Positions 7,557 to 17,295 of a stretch of DNA of 64,000 nucleotides are shown here, piece after piece. The notes under the pieces are model-generated. The model was not told where the DNA came from. It was given only the letters and a program-made list of their open reading frames with translations, and ran no database searches. Position numbers and translations under genes: made by a program. Each line of letters opens with the position of its first letter. Positions within the stretch are counted from its first letter, which is position 1. The DNA is from Ralstonia pickettii (GTDB lineage: Bacteria; Pseudomonadota; Gammaproteobacteria; Burkholderiales; Burkholderiaceae), in NCBI RefSeq assembly GCF_000607165.1, contig NZ_JFZG01000031.1, positions 40,442 through 104,441 on the forward strand, in the 5' to 3' direction.

Positions 7557-10500
7557 ATGTTCGAACGCATCATCCGGTTTGCCATTGAGCAACGTTGGCT
7601 CGTCATCCTCGCCGTGCTCGGGATGGCGGCGCTCGGCGTCTACAACTACGGGAAGCTTCCCATCGACGCGGTGCCTGACATCACCAACGTCCAGGTGCAG
7701 ATCAATACCGCGGCGCCCGGGTATTCTCCGCTGGAGACCGAGCAGCGGATTACCTACCCCATCGAGACCGTGATGGCCGGCTTGCCGGGGCTCGAGCAAA
7801 CGCGCTCGCTGTCCCGGTACGGCCTGTCCCAGGTGACAGTGATCTTCAAGGACGGCACGGACATCTACTTCGCCCGCCAACTGGTGAACCAGCGGATCCA
7901 GGAGGCCAAGGAACGGCTGCCCGGCGGGGTCACGCCCGCCATGGGTCCAATCTCCACGGGGCTGGGGGAAATCTACCTGTGGACCGTCGAAGCGGAAGAC
8001 GGCGCTCGCAAGCCCGACGGTGCAGCCTACACGCCCACCGACCTGCGGGAAATTCAGGATTGGGTGGTCAAGCCGCAACTGCGCAACGTGACCGGTGTGA
8101 CCGAAATCAATTCGATTGGCGGCTACGCCAAGGAGTACTTGGTTGCGCCCAGCCTGGAACGGCTGGCTTCCTACGGGCTGACGCTCACGGATCTGGTGAG
8201 CGCACTCGACAAGAACAACAGCAATGTCGGCGCCGGCTACATCGAGCGCCGCGGCGAGCAGTACCTCGTACGCGCCCCTGGACAGGTCAAATCGCTCGAC
8301 GATATACGCGACGTCATCGTGGGCACGGCGCAAGGGCAGCCCATTCGCATCCGCGACGTCGCCGATGTTGACATCGGACGGGAGCTGCGCACCGGTGCCG
8401 CCACGGAGAACGGCAAGGAGGTCGTGCTGGGTACAGTGTTCATGCTGATCGGCGAGAACAGTCGGGCGGTATCCCAGGCCGTCGACAAGAAAATGGCGGA
8501 GATCAATCGTACGCTGCCCGCCGGCGTCAAGGCGGTGACTGTGTACGATCGGACCGTGCTGGTCGACAAGGCGATCGCGACGGTCAAGAAGAATCTGCTC
8601 GAAGGCGCGATCCTCGTTATCGCCATTCTTTTTCTGTTCCTGGGCAACATCCGCGCCGCTGTCATCACGGCGATGGTTATCCCGCTGGCGATGCTGTTCA
8701 CGTTCACCGGCATGGTCAGCTACAAGATCAGTGCGAACCTGATGAGTCTGGGGGCGCTGGATTTCGGCATCATCATCGATGGTGCCGTGGTGATCGTCGA
8801 GAACTGCGTGCGTCGCCTGGCGCACGCCCAGGAGCACCACAAGCGAGAGCTGACCCGCAGCGAGCGCTTCCACGAGGTGTTCGCAGCAGCGCGGGAAGCG
8901 CGGCGACCGCTGCTCTTCGGCCAGTTCATCATCATGATCGTGTACCTGCCGATCTTTGCCCTGACTGGCGTGGAGGGCAAGATGTTCCACCCCATGGCGT
9001 TCACGGTGGTATTGGCGTTGCTTGCAGCCATGGTGTTGTCCATGACGTTCGTGCCGGCTGCGGTCGCCCTGTTCATCGGGCGCAAGGTGGCGGAGAAGGA
9101 AAACCGGCTGATGGAGTGGGCCAGGCATCGCTATCAGCCGATGCTCGACGCGTCATTGGCCAACACGCCCATCGTGCTGACTTTTGCGTGCATTGCGATC
9201 GTCTTCTGCCTGGCCGTGGCATCCCGGTTAGGAAGCGAGTTCGTGCCGAATCTGAACGAAGGCGACATCGCTATCCAATCACTGCGCATCCCCGGAACGA
9301 GCCTGTCTCAATCGCTGGAGATGCAAAAGCAAGTCGAGTCGACGCTCAAGGCCAAGTTCCCCGAGATCGAGCGCATCTTCGCCCGTACCGGGACGGCGGA
9401 AATCGCCTCCGACCCGATGCCGCCCAACATCTCGGACGGCTACATCATGCTCAAACCGCAGGCGCAGTGGCCCAAGCCAAAGAAGACAAAAGAGGAGCTG
9501 CTCAGTGCGATTCAGGCGGAAGCTGAGAGGATTCCCGGCAACAACTACGAGTTCTCGCAGCCGATCCAGCTGCGTTTCAACGAGTTGATCTCCGGCGTTC
9601 GCTCCGATGTGGCGATTAAGATTTTCGGCGACGACAACGATGTGCTCAATGAAACCGCCGGCAAGGTTGCGGCGGTATTGCAAGGCATACAGGGCGCTAC
9701 GGAAGTCAAGATCGAACAGACCACGGGGCTTCCCATGCTGTCGGTCAACATCGATCGTCAAAAGGCGGCCCGGTATGGATTGAACATGAGCGATGTGCAG
9801 GATGCGGTTGCGATTGCGATCGGCGGGAAGGAGGCAGGCACATTCTTCCAGGGCGACCGACGGTTCGACATTCTGGTGCGCCTGCCCGATACCGTGCGGG
9901 GTGACTTGGAGGCGTTGCGTCGCTTGCCGGTGCCACTACCAAAAAGCGCTGCTGGCGAGTCGAAGACGACCTACATCCCCTTGAGTGAAGTGGCCTCGCT
10001 CGACTTGGCCCCCGGGCCAAATCAGGTGTCGCGCGAGAATGGCAAGCGCCGCATCGTCATCAGCGCCAATGTGCGAGGCCGGGACATTGGGTCGTTCGTT
10101 CCGGAGGCCGAGGCCGCAATTGAGCGGCAAGTCAAGATTCCCACGGGGTACTGGATAACCTGGGGCGGTACGTTCGAGCAATTGCAGTCCGCAACGACGC
10201 GGCTGCAGATCGTCGTGCCGGTTGCGTTGCTGCTCGTGTTCGTCCTACTCTTTGGGATGTTCAACAGCGTGAAAGACGGGCTTCTCGTGTTCACCGGCAT
10301 TCCGTTTGCGTTGACCGGCGGTATTCTCGCGTTGTGGTTGCGAGGCATACCGCTCTCCATTTCGGCAGCGGTCGGCTTTATCGCGCTCTCCGGTGTCGCG
10401 GTGCTCAACGGTCTGGTGTTGCTGTCGTTCATCCGATCGTTGCGCGAAGAAGGCCAATCGCTTGATACCGCGATCCGCACCGGGGCCCTCACGCGCTTGC

Positions 10501-10733
10501 GGCCCGTGTTGATGACAGCGCTGGTCGCCTCGCTTGGCTTCGTCCCGATGGCCATTGCGACTGGAACGGGAGCCGAGGTGCAACGACCGCTGGCCACCGT
10601 GGTCATTGGGGGGATTCTGTCTTCGACGGCACTGACCCTGCTGGTATTACCGGTCCTCTATCGCCTGGCGCACCGCAAGGACGAAGCCGAGGACATGGAG
10701 CGGACGGGCGAGATGGCACCGCGGTCCGCCTGA
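7557..10733 (+). CDS. czcA: CzcA, HME-RND proton/cation antiporter
   Basis: 1058 residues from ATG 7557, which has ACGGAG upstream; an ATG at 7533, overlapping the end of czcB, would add eight residues. Twelve transmembrane helices in two halves with large periplasmic loops. The fourth helix carries DFGIIIDGAVVIVEN, the HME1 signature with the two Asp and the Glu used in proton relay by Zn/Co/Cd exporters. It takes cations from periplasm or cytoplasm and expels them through CzcB-CzcC. The C-terminal tail is short and charged. Length and order are those of intact CzcA. Confidence 0.93.
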   Translation: MFERIIRFAIEQRWLVILAVLGMAALGVYNYGKLPIDAVPDITNVQVQINTAAPGYSPLETEQRITYPIETVMAGLPGLEQTRSLSRYGLSQVTVIFKDGTDIYFARQLVNQRIQEAKERLPGGVTPAMGPISTGLGEIYLWTVEAEDGARKPDGAAYTPTDLREIQDWVVKPQLRNVTGVTEINSIGGYAKEYLVAPSLERLASYGLTLTDLVSALDKNNSNVGAGYIERRGEQYLVRAPGQVKSLDDIRDVIVGTAQGQPIRIRDVADVDIGRELRTGAATENGKEVVLGTVFMLIGENSRAVSQAVDKKMAEINRTLPAGVKAVTVYDRTVLVDKAIATVKKNLLEGAILVIAILFLFLGNIRAAVITAMVIPLAMLFTFTGMVSYKISANLMSLGALDFGIIIDGAVVIVENCVRRLAHAQEHHKRELTRSERFHEVFAAAREARRPLLFGQFIIMIVYLPIFALTGVEGKMFHPMAFTVVLALLAAMVLSMTFVPAAVALFIGRKVAEKENRLMEWARHRYQPMLDASLANTPIVLTFACIAIVFCLAVASRLGSEFVPNLNEGDIAIQSLRIPGTSLSQSLEMQKQVESTLKAKFPEIERIFARTGTAEIASDPMPPNISDGYIMLKPQAQWPKPKKTKEELLSAIQAEAERIPGNNYEFSQPIQLRFNELISGVRSDVAIKIFGDDNDVLNETAGKVAAVLQGIQGATEVKIEQTTGLPMLSVNIDRQKAARYGLNMSDVQDAVAIAIGGKEAGTFFQGDRRFDILVRLPDTVRGDLEALRRLPVPLPKSAAGESKTTYIPLSEVASLDLAPGPNQVSRENGKRRIVISANVRGRDIGSFVPEAEAAIERQVKIPTGYWITWGGTFEQLQSATTRLQIVVPVALLLVFVLLFGMFNSVKDGLLVFTGIPFALTGGILALWLRGIPLSISAAVGFIALSGVAVLNGLVLLSFIRSLREEGQSLDTAIRTGALTRLRPVLMTALVASLGFVPMAIATGTGAEVQRPLATVVIGGILSSTALTLLVLPVLYRLAHRKDEAEDMERTGEMAPRSA

Positions 10734-10796
10734 CGGAGATGGAGTTGACGGCGCGGACCCCGATGGTCCGCGCCGCTTACGCAAGGAGCTTTCGCC

Positions 10797-11771
10797 ATGG
10801 GCGCAGGACATGACCACAGCCATGCAACCGGGAACGAGCGTGCATTGAAAATCGCGCTCGCGCTGACCAGCACGTTTCTGCTCGCCGAGTTGATCGGCGG
10901 CATTTTGACCAAGAGCTTGGCGCTGATCTCCGATGCCGCGCATATGTTCACGGATGCCGCGGCACTGGCCATTGCGCTCGCAGCGATCCAGATCGGCAAG
11001 CGGCCGGCAGACAAGCAGCGGACGTTCGGGTACTACCGTTTTGAGATTCTGGCGGCGGCCTTCAATGCGCTGTTGCTGTTTGGGGTAGCGCTGTACATCC
11101 TCTACGAGGCATATCAGCGCTTGCGCGCGCCTGCCGAAGTGCAATCGTTGGGCATGCTGGGGATCGCCACCATCGGCCTCGTCGTCAACATCGTCAGCAT
11201 GCGAGTTCTCGCAGGCGGCCGAGAACAGAGCCTCAACATCAAGGGGGCCTACCTGGAGGTCTGGAGCGATCTGCTGGGCTCGATCGGCGTCATTTTTGCG
11301 GCGATCGTTATCCGGTTCACCGGTTGGACCTGGGTCGATTCGGCTATCGCCGTGCTGATTGGGCTGTGGGTGCTGCCTCGCACCTGGATCCTGCTCAAAT
11401 CCAGCATCAACATTCTGCTTGAAGGCGTGCCAGAGGATATCGACTTACCATCCGTGGAGCAGGCGCTGTTGACAATTCCCGGCGTTCGCAGCATGCACGA
11501 CCTGCATGTGTGGTCCTTGACGAGCGGCAAGACCAGCTTGACGGTGCACTTGGTCAACGAACCCGCCGTCAATCCCGAACGCGACATTCTGCCGGTCGCC
11601 CGAGACCGGCTTGCCGAACGCTTCGGCATCACGCATATCACCATCCAGTTCGAACTGCGGCCGTGCGCGCAGGCGGATGCCGTGACGCATTTCCGGCCCA
11701 GCGAGCCTATTGCTGCTGCGACGAGCGGCCAACCCGACGAACGCCACGGTCATCAAGGACACTCTCATTGA
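10797..11771 (+). CDS. czcD: CzcD, cation diffusion facilitator
   Basis: 324 residues with AAGGAGC before ATG 10797. Six transmembrane helices; His-rich ends (GHDHSH at residues 4-9 and HGHQGHSH at the C-terminus). Zinc-site residues are visible in HMFTDAAAL (helix 2) and EVWSDLLGS (helix 5), the Glu/Asp variant known in CzcD of Cupriavidus. A cytoplasmic C-terminal domain follows from about residue 205. It exports Zn/Co/Cd from cytoplasm to periplasm against protons and feeds the RND pump. The last four bases overlap the czcR start. Confidence 0.9.
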   Translation: MGAGHDHSHATGNERALKIALALTSTFLLAELIGGILTKSLALISDAAHMFTDAAALAIALAAIQIGKRPADKQRTFGYYRFEILAAAFNALLLFGVALYILYEAYQRLRAPAEVQSLGMLGIATIGLVVNIVSMRVLAGGREQSLNIKGAYLEVWSDLLGSIGVIFAAIVIRFTGWTWVDSAIAVLIGLWVLPRTWILLKSSINILLEGVPEDIDLPSVEQALLTIPGVRSMHDLHVWSLTSGKTSLTVHLVNEPAVNPERDILPVARDRLAERFGITHITIQFELRPCAQADAVTHFRPSEPIAAATSGQPDERHGHQGHSH

Positions 11772-12445
11772 AAATACTGGTCATCGAGGACGAGGCTCGA
11801 ACCGCGGAATACCTGCTCAAGGGCCTGACTGAATCCGGATTTGTTGTCGATATTGCCGCAAACGGCATGGACGGGGCGCATCTCGCCAGCGAGGTGCGGT
11901 ACGACCTGATCCTGCTGGATGTCATGCTGCCGGGTGCAGACGGCTGGAGCGTGATCAAGATGATCCGGCAGAAGAGTGATGTCCCGGTTCTGTTTCTGAC
12001 GGCGCGGGATGACGTGGCCGATCGGGTACGTGGTTTCGAACTCGGCGCCGACGACTACTTGGTGAAGCCGTTCGCGTTTGCCGAACTGCTCGCCAGAATT
12101 CGCCGCTGCCTGCGGCAAAGCAGCGGTCGCGAATCCGAGCATCTGAGCGTCGGCGATCTCGATATCGATGTCCTTGGCCGCAAAGTCGTACGCGCCGGCG
12201 TCAAGGTGGAGTTGACCAGCCAGGAGTTCGTCCTGCTCCATCTGTTGGCTCGCCGCAGTGGGGAGGTGCTTTCCCGCACGTCCATCGCCTCGCACGTCTG
12301 GGATGTCAACTTCGATACCGACACGAACGTCGTGGACGTGGCGATACGCCGTCTTCGCGCCAAGCTCGATGAGCCGTTCGATACCAAACTGATCCATACC
12401 GTCCGGGGCATGGGTTATGTCCTTGATCCTCATCGCGGAAAATGA
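11768..12445 (+). CDS. czcR: CzcR, OmpR-type response regulator (TTG start)
   Basis: 225 residues. The frame runs on upstream through czcD, but the protein begins with KILVIEDEA, so I place the start at TTG 11768, overlapping the czcD TGA. Receiver domain with D51 (LLDVM) as phosphoacceptor, T79 and K101-type positions in LFLTARDD and YLVKPF. A C-terminal winged helix ([33 protein letters not shown]) binds promoter dyads. It partners CzcS to induce czc under Zn/Cd/Co. The non-ATG start and overlap suggest coupling to czcD. Confidence 0.88.
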   Translation: MKILVIEDEARTAEYLLKGLTESGFVVDIAANGMDGAHLASEVRYDLILLDVMLPGADGWSVIKMIRQKSDVPVLFLTARDDVADRVRGFELGADDYLVKPFAFAELLARIRRCLRQSSGRESEHLSVGDLDIDVLGRKVVRAGVKVELTSQEFVLLHLLARRSGEVLSRTSIASHVWDVNFDTDTNVVDVAIRRLRAKLDEPFDTKLIHTVRGMGYVLDPHRGK

Positions 12446-12448
12446 GAC

Positions 12449-13807
12449 GTGGCGCGTTCACTGATCGGTCGGCTGACCTCGCTATTCTCGATCCTGGTCA
12501 CGTTTGCGCTGGCTAGCATGGGGGCCTACGCCTACTACGCCCTGGATACTCAACTACGCTCGCGGGACGTAGAAATCATCGAGGCCAAGCTGACGCAGGT
12601 GAGCCACCTGGTCCGAGACGCTGGCAGCCTTGAGCAGACCGAGAAATTCGAACACAGCTTGTTCGATCTGGTCAGGGGATACGATGGTTTGACGTTGAGA
12701 CTCCGAACACCGCAAGGCCGGCTCGTCTATCGAACGGCTGACGACCTGCCATCGGATTTCGATCAGGCGGCCACTGGGGTGGGAATTCATGACGACGGCA
12801 CATGGATCATTGGAAAGCGCCTCGTCGAGGCGAGTGATGACGTACCGTTCGCCACGGTATCGGTGGCCAAGAGCGGTAACGATAGGCGCCAGGTGGTGAC
12901 CCGACTGGGCAATAGCATTGTCGTCGGCATTCTGGTGGGCGCGGTTTTCACCGCGCTTCTGGGCGCCTTGATCACCCGACGAGAACTCAGGCCAGCACGG
13001 GCATTGATTCAGCAGGTGCACCGGATTAACGTCGAACGACTCAGCTACCGCATCGACGCCCCCAGTGCGCCAACGGAGGTCCACGAAATTGGCGTCGCAT
13101 TCAATGCCATGCTGGAGCGACTGGAGTCGGGCTATGAGCGGTTGTATCGTTTTTCCGCCGATCTCGCGCACGATTTGCGCACGCCATTGAACAACCTGAT
13201 CGGCCACACCGAGGTGGCGCTCTCGCGTGAACGAGAAGCAGCCGACTACGTGACCCTGCTGGAGGACAACCTGGCGGAGTATCAGCGCCTCTCGCGCATG
13301 ATTGACTCTATGCTCTTCCTGGCACGCGCCGACGCGGCGACGGTCGAACTGGGTCGTGTGCCAATCGAGCTCAGCACCGAGTTGTCCAAGCTGGCGAGTT
13401 ACTTTGCCGTGCTGGGTGAAGACAAGGGCGTGAAGATTGAGGTCTCGGTGTCCGGCAGCGTGAGTGCCGACCTGACCATGTTCCGGCGCGCCGTCGGCAA
13501 CCTGCTCTCGAACGCGGTCCGCCATGCTGACAATGGCTCGGTCGTGAGCTTGAACTGTCAGCGTGACGAAGACTCTGTCACAGTGCACGTATTGAATCAG
13601 GGCGTCCCGATACCTGACAAGGATAGGGAACGCGTTTTTGATCGGTTCTATCGTGGCGACCAAGCGCGTTCCCACTCTGATCAGTCGACCGGTTTAGGGC
13701 TCGCCATCGTGAGATCTATCATGGAGTTGCATGCGGGCACTGCATCGGTCGCGACATTCCCTGGCAGCGTCACCCGGTTCTCACTCCGGTTTCCGTTCGT
13801 CGATTAG
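12449..13807 (+). CDS. czcS: CzcS, metal-sensing histidine kinase (GTG start)
   Basis: 452 residues starting at GTG 12449, three bases after the czcR stop. Transmembrane helix near residues 12-30, periplasmic sensor loop to about 150, second helix near 152-172 (SIVVGILVGAVFTALLGALI), HAMP, then the H-box FSADLAHDLRTPLNNLIGHT, the N-box NLLSNAVRHAD and G2 box TGLGLAIV. A complete class I kinase that phosphorylates CzcR in response to periplasmic Zn/Cd/Co. Contrast the fragment at 2670, which lacks the catalytic half. Confidence 0.9.
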   Translation: MARSLIGRLTSLFSILVTFALASMGAYAYYALDTQLRSRDVEIIEAKLTQVSHLVRDAGSLEQTEKFEHSLFDLVRGYDGLTLRLRTPQGRLVYRTADDLPSDFDQAATGVGIHDDGTWIIGKRLVEASDDVPFATVSVAKSGNDRRQVVTRLGNSIVVGILVGAVFTALLGALITRRELRPARALIQQVHRINVERLSYRIDAPSAPTEVHEIGVAFNAMLERLESGYERLYRFSADLAHDLRTPLNNLIGHTEVALSREREAADYVTLLEDNLAEYQRLSRMIDSMLFLARADAATVELGRVPIELSTELSKLASYFAVLGEDKGVKIEVSVSGSVSADLTMFRRAVGNLLSNAVRHADNGSVVSLNCQRDEDSVTVHVLNQGVPIPDKDRERVFDRFYRGDQARSHSDQSTGLGLAIVRSIMELHAGTASVATFPGSVTRFSLRFPFVD

Positions 13808-14130
13808 CGAGCTGGGTGCGCGTATAGCGAGGCTTGGCGTCTCGCATTTGACAAGCATGCGAGCCGGCCCGACAGATGCAAGACCAGCGGAGATTGGCTG
13901 CTGGGGCACCACCATACGTTGCCGTGGAAAGGTGAACGTTTTTGGGGTGTGGCACTTGGCATCTCGCCTAACGACGAACCGCGGCTACGCAAGGTGAGTT
14001 TTCGCGTTGCCGGCCGCAACGTACTGTCGCCTTCCGCCGTGAGACAGGTGAGCGCGGCCAGCATTTCGAGAATCGCGCTTTTCTGGAGTTTCGTACCGAA
14101 GGTTTGGACTGGAGCCCTATGTGAGAGGTT

Positions 14131-14163
14131 TCACACGTGATAATCCGCCATTATCACATGTGA
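14131..14163. promoter_or_regulatory. 14-bp near-perfect inverted repeat upstream of kfrA (probable operator)
   Basis: TCACACGTGATAAT (14131-14144), CCGCC spacer, ATTATCACATGTGA (14150-14163); one mismatch. Each arm contains its own 10-bp palindrome, TCACACGTGA and TCACATGTGA. It lies 51 bp before the kfrA start; KfrA proteins are autorepressors that bind such sites. The rest of the 407-bp gap after czcS (13808-14214) shows no gene. Confidence 0.55.
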
Positions 14164-14214
14164 GATTTCGACTCAAACCAATCACCTTGACGCGTCAATT
14201 AGGTACGTATATAC

Positions 14215-15240
14215 ATGGTACGTACCACAGTATCAAATTCTAACGCCATGGCCCGTGCCGGACTCAGTCGTCTTGACATTAAGCGTGCTCGCGATTCGCT
14301 GCTCGCCAAGGGACAACACCCCTCGATTGATGCGATACGTATCGCGCTGGGTAACACCGGCTCGAAGACGACGATCCACCGCTACCTGAAGGAACTGGAA
14401 GAAGAGGAAGGCGCGGCGCTCAAGCGGGCCGGCACCACCTCCGACGCCATCCTGGATCTGGTGGGCAGATTGGCGGCGCGCCTGCACGAAGAGGCGCAGG
14501 CGGTGGTCGACCAGCAGGTCACGGCCGCCACGGCACAGCGCCAGCAAGTCCGGGCAGAGGCCGACAAGCTGTCCGCAGATCTCGTCGCGCTTCGCGCCGA
14601 ACTGGCGCAGGCTCATGCCACCATTGCCAAGGAGCGGGCCGCGCACAGCGACACGCAAGCGGCGCTACAGCAGCGCACCATCGAGGCGGAGCGCTCTGCG
14701 CAGCAGGTTCAGGACCTCACGGCCCGGCTGGCCGAACATGAAGGCTTCCGACGCTCACTGGAGGAAAAGCTGCAGCACGCCCACCAGGCGCTGGACCACT
14801 TCCGCAATGCTAGCAAGGAGCAGCGGGATCAGAACGCGCGCCGGCACGAGCAGCAGGTCCAGCAACTGCAGGCGGAAATCCGGCAGGCCAACCAGGCGCT
14901 GATCGTCAAGCAGGGAGAAATCACGCAGTTGAACAGGGATGGCGCGAGGCTGGTCGCCGAAGCCGGGGCCACAACGAAGCGTGCCCGCGAACTGGAAGCA
15001 CGCGGCGAGCAAACACTGGCGGCGCTGAACCAAGCGCACGCCGACCACACGCGGGCGGAGACGGAACGGGATGTGTTGCGCGCGACGGTGCAGGTCCAGG
15101 CCGATGAGCTTGCGGCCTCGCGTGCGGAACGTGAGCAGACGGCGACGGAGTTGGCCAAGCTGGCAGCACGGCTCGAAGCCCAGCAGACGCTACTGGCTGA
15201 CTACCGGGCGCAGCTCGGAGTAGCGGCGCCGGCGGCATGA
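14215..15240 (+). CDS. kfrA: KfrA-like DNA-binding coiled-coil protein
   Basis: 341 residues. The N-terminal 90 residues are a KfrA_N-type helix-turn-helix (LSRLDIKRARDSLLAKGQHP, SIDAIRIALGNTGSKTTIHR). From about residue 95 to the end it is an uninterrupted Ala/Glu/Gln-rich coiled coil. KfrA proteins of plasmids such as RK2 are dimeric repressors with a filament-like tail and help plasmid stability. Alternative start at 14248. A palindrome fitting its operator is at 14131. A tyrosine recombinase follows 4 kb downstream, a pairing often seen in Burkholderiales islands. Confidence 0.75.
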   Translation: MVRTTVSNSNAMARAGLSRLDIKRARDSLLAKGQHPSIDAIRIALGNTGSKTTIHRYLKELEEEEGAALKRAGTTSDAILDLVGRLAARLHEEAQAVVDQQVTAATAQRQQVRAEADKLSADLVALRAELAQAHATIAKERAAHSDTQAALQQRTIEAERSAQQVQDLTARLAEHEGFRRSLEEKLQHAHQALDHFRNASKEQRDQNARRHEQQVQQLQAEIRQANQALIVKQGEITQLNRDGARLVAEAGATTKRARELEARGEQTLAALNQAHADHTRAETERDVLRATVQVQADELAASRAEREQTATELAKLAARLEAQQTLLADYRAQLGVAAPAA

Positions 15241-15359
15241 AACCGCCAGATTCTGCATCAAAAGGACGACTGCCGCGAAATTGCTGAATTTCCAAGTCAC
15301 TGATCTAAAAAGGAAATTCAGACGAAACCGCCAGATTTTGCGCGAAAAGGACGACTACC
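15239..15359. repeat. direct repeats flanking an inverted repeat
   Basis: Two 36-bp copies at 15239-15274 and 15324-15359 differ at five positions (shared core AAACCGCCAGATT...AAAAGGACGACT). Between them, CTGAATTTCC (15284-15293) and GGAAATTCAG (15312-15321) form a perfect 10-bp inverted repeat. The unit starts at the kfrA stop codon. It could be a recombination or regulator-binding site, or ends of a lost mobile element. The following 189 bp to 15548 show nothing I recognise. Confidence 0.6.
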
Positions 15360-15548
15360 CCGTTCAGCGCGATCAACCTCGACCACGGCGAGCAGTTCTG
15401 CATCCATTAAGTCCCCACAACAGTTGGCGCGTGGTGTGGATCGCAACGTCATTTGACCCATTTTGACGCCCGCAGCGCGCAGCGAGCTTCACCGGCCGGC
15501 GAATCGCTGCTCTGTGCAGATCTACCCAAGCGAGAGTCGACGCTAGCG

Positions 15549-15833
15549 TTAGGCGATCAGGAATCGGTCCCGGTTCTTACCGATCCACGCAGGCGCCCGA
15601 CCGCGCCCCGACCAAGTCGCCCCTGTTTTCGGATCCTGGTATTTCGGTGCCACAGGCGTTTTACCGTGCGCCTTCCGTACACGCTTCACCCCCAGATCCT
15701 CAACGGTGAGGTCATAGTCTTGCATGATTTGGCGGATCTGTTGAACGACCTGTTCCACCTCCGCCTTGCGCGCGGCTTCAATTTGCTCATCGAGAGCAGC
15801 CTTCTTGGCCATCAATTCTTTATAGGTTGCCAT
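15549..15833 (-). CDS. H-NS-family nucleoid protein
   Basis: 94 residues, AGGA before the ATG at 15833 on the minus strand. N-terminal helical oligomerisation part (MATYKELMAKKAALDEQIEA) and C-terminal DNA-binding domain with PKYQDPKTGATWSGRGRAPA, the AT-hook-like loop of the H-NS/Bv3F family of Burkholderiales. It binds AT-rich, often horizontally acquired DNA and silences it. Plasmid copies are thought to reduce the fitness cost of the plasmid to the host. Followed divergently by an HU-like gene. Confidence 0.85.
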   Translation of the reverse strand: MATYKELMAKKAALDEQIEAARKAEVEQVVQQIRQIMQDYDLTVEDLGVKRVRKAHGKTPVAPKYQDPKTGATWSGRGRAPAWIGKNRDRFLIA

Positions 15834-16129
15834 GGTGTTCCTAATTTATGCCGAATGTGAAAGAGGTGAGTTGAATCCTTGCCTGCCTCTTTTGCGCTCA
15901 ATTAGCGCAGCAGCGAGACTACCAGCAATTGAGCCACCCGAGGGATCCAGGAAACCGGCACCCTGCCCTGCCCTCTTAGAATGTCCTCCAGCAGAGACAT
16001 TGATTTGCGATTGGAAACTTCAGCCGTAGATCGCCAAAAAGGCTTTGGCTTTGCTATGCTTGACACGCGAAAAATCGCACTGTCATTCGCCATCCTTGGA
16101 TGGTTAACTTTCTGAAAACTACTCACTCC

Positions 16130-16534
16130 ATGGCGACGAAAACCAAGACCGCAGCAAAGAAAGCCGTACCGGCAAAGAAGGCAGCACCAGCAGCCAAACC
16201 AGCCGCCGCTACTGCGATCAAACCGTTGAAGGACACTTTCACGAAAGCCAGCCTGGTGAGCCACCTCGCTGAGAAGGCAGGAGTCGAAGCCAAGGCGGTC
16301 AAGTCCGTACTTCAGCATCTGGAGAACACCATCCTCGGCGCGGTCCACAAGAAGGGCGCTGGCGAGTTCTCGCTTCCCGGCCTCTTCAAGGTGACCTCCG
16401 TGAAGGTGCCGGCGACCAAGCGTCGTTTCGGCAAAAACCCGTTCACGGGTCAAGAGCAGTGGTTTGAAGCCAAGCCGGCCACTGTGCGCGTCAAGGTTCG
16501 CCCGCTGAAGAAGGTCAAGGACGCAGCGCTGTAA
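16130..16534 (+). CDS. HU-like histone with Lys/Ala-rich N-terminal tail
   Basis: 134 residues from ATG 16130 (MATKTKTAAKKAVPAKKAAP); an upstream ATG at 16100 has no better ribosome site. Residues 1-35 form a Lys/Ala/Pro tail like that of eukaryotic H1-type and some betaproteobacterial HU proteins. The rest is a DNABII domain, from FTKASLVSHLAEKAG to PATVRVKVRPLKKVKD, with the beta-arm GKNPFTGQEQ. It bends and compacts DNA. A strong terminator follows at 16561. Together with the H-NS gene it gives the plasmid its own nucleoid-protein pair. Confidence 0.85.
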   Translation: MATKTKTAAKKAVPAKKAAPAAKPAAATAIKPLKDTFTKASLVSHLAEKAGVEAKAVKSVLQHLENTILGAVHKKGAGEFSLPGLFKVTSVKVPATKRRFGKNPFTGQEQWFEAKPATVRVKVRPLKKVKDAAL

Positions 16535-16560
16535 ATCCATTGCAACAAGCTAACAATACG

Positions 16561-16588
16561 AACGGGAGGCTCTGCCTCCCGTTTTTTT
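16561..16588 (+). terminator. Rho-independent terminator after the HU-like gene
   Basis: ACGGGAGGC, loop TCT, GCCTCCCGT, followed by a run of T. It lies 28 bp past the HU-like stop codon. Confidence 0.9.
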
Positions 16589-16610
16589 ATGGTGTTCGCT
16601 TGCATCCGCC

Positions 16611-17063
16611 TTATTCGTGCGATGCGACTGCCTCGCTATGCCAGCCTGGCAGATACGCGTCGTAGCGTGCGTGTTGACTTGCCAATCGAGGGTGGGCCCG
16701 AACCCATGCAAACAAGGCCTCCCCCGCCCGGGACTTGAAAAAGTAGTCCCGCCGTACCTGTTGCGCGACGAGCAGATGCGGGGGGAGCAACGCAATTCCA
16801 AAGGCCTCGCTCAGTTGTTTCACATCCGAATCTGAGAAGTCGGTCAGGTCTAGGCGAGGTTCGTTGTCGTACTTAACAAGCCACCATCCCTGGTTACGCG
16901 GACGATTCATAGGGTCGACGGGGGCGAATTTGCGCAATCCGCAGACCCCGAGAGCAACACCGCCCGATCGGCTCTTGCACGTGATGTACGGGCCGTCAGC
17001 GCTTATCAGCCCCTGGAACTCCAAGCCTCGAACAGACTCGTTGTGGAACATTCGATTGTTCAC
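16611..17063 (-). CDS. hypothetical protein
   Basis: 150 residues. The frame opens at 17156, but I start at the GTG at 17063 because GGGAGGAAGC precedes it closely and the upstream part looks non-coding. The protein begins VNNRMFHNESVRGLEFQG and contains RPRNQGWWLVKYDNEPRLDLTDF, then a helix-rich half (FFKSRAGEALFAWVRAHPRL). No signal peptide or membrane segment. I do not recognise the family. It converges on the HU gene across the terminator at 16561. Confidence 0.5.
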   Translation of the reverse strand: MNNRMFHNESVRGLEFQGLISADGPYITCKSRSGGVALGVCGLRKFAPVDPMNRPRNQGWWLVKYDNEPRLDLTDFSDSDVKQLSEAFGIALLPPHLLVAQQVRRDYFFKSRAGEALFAWVRAHPRLASQHARYDAYLPGWHSEAVASHE

Positions 17064-17295
17064 GCTTCCTCCCTTCCGTTTGTCAGCATGCACTCGATAG
17101 TGCACCACCGAAGCACAACTTCTAGCCCTTCCCGGCGAAGTTGCGAAACGAATCAAGCTTTTCTGGCTCTCGTCACTCAGAACTATCTGCGACTCCGGCG
17201 TGCGCTGCTAGATCCTCTAGCCAACTCCAATAACGCCGCCTATCCTGGGGCACGCTAGACATTCTGCGCGAGGCGGCCACTCTGGTGCCCTACAC

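Noticed and set aside
7521..9128. 535-codon open frame on the minus strand
   Set aside because: Lies fully antisense to czcA; composition is that of a shadow frame in GC-rich DNA.
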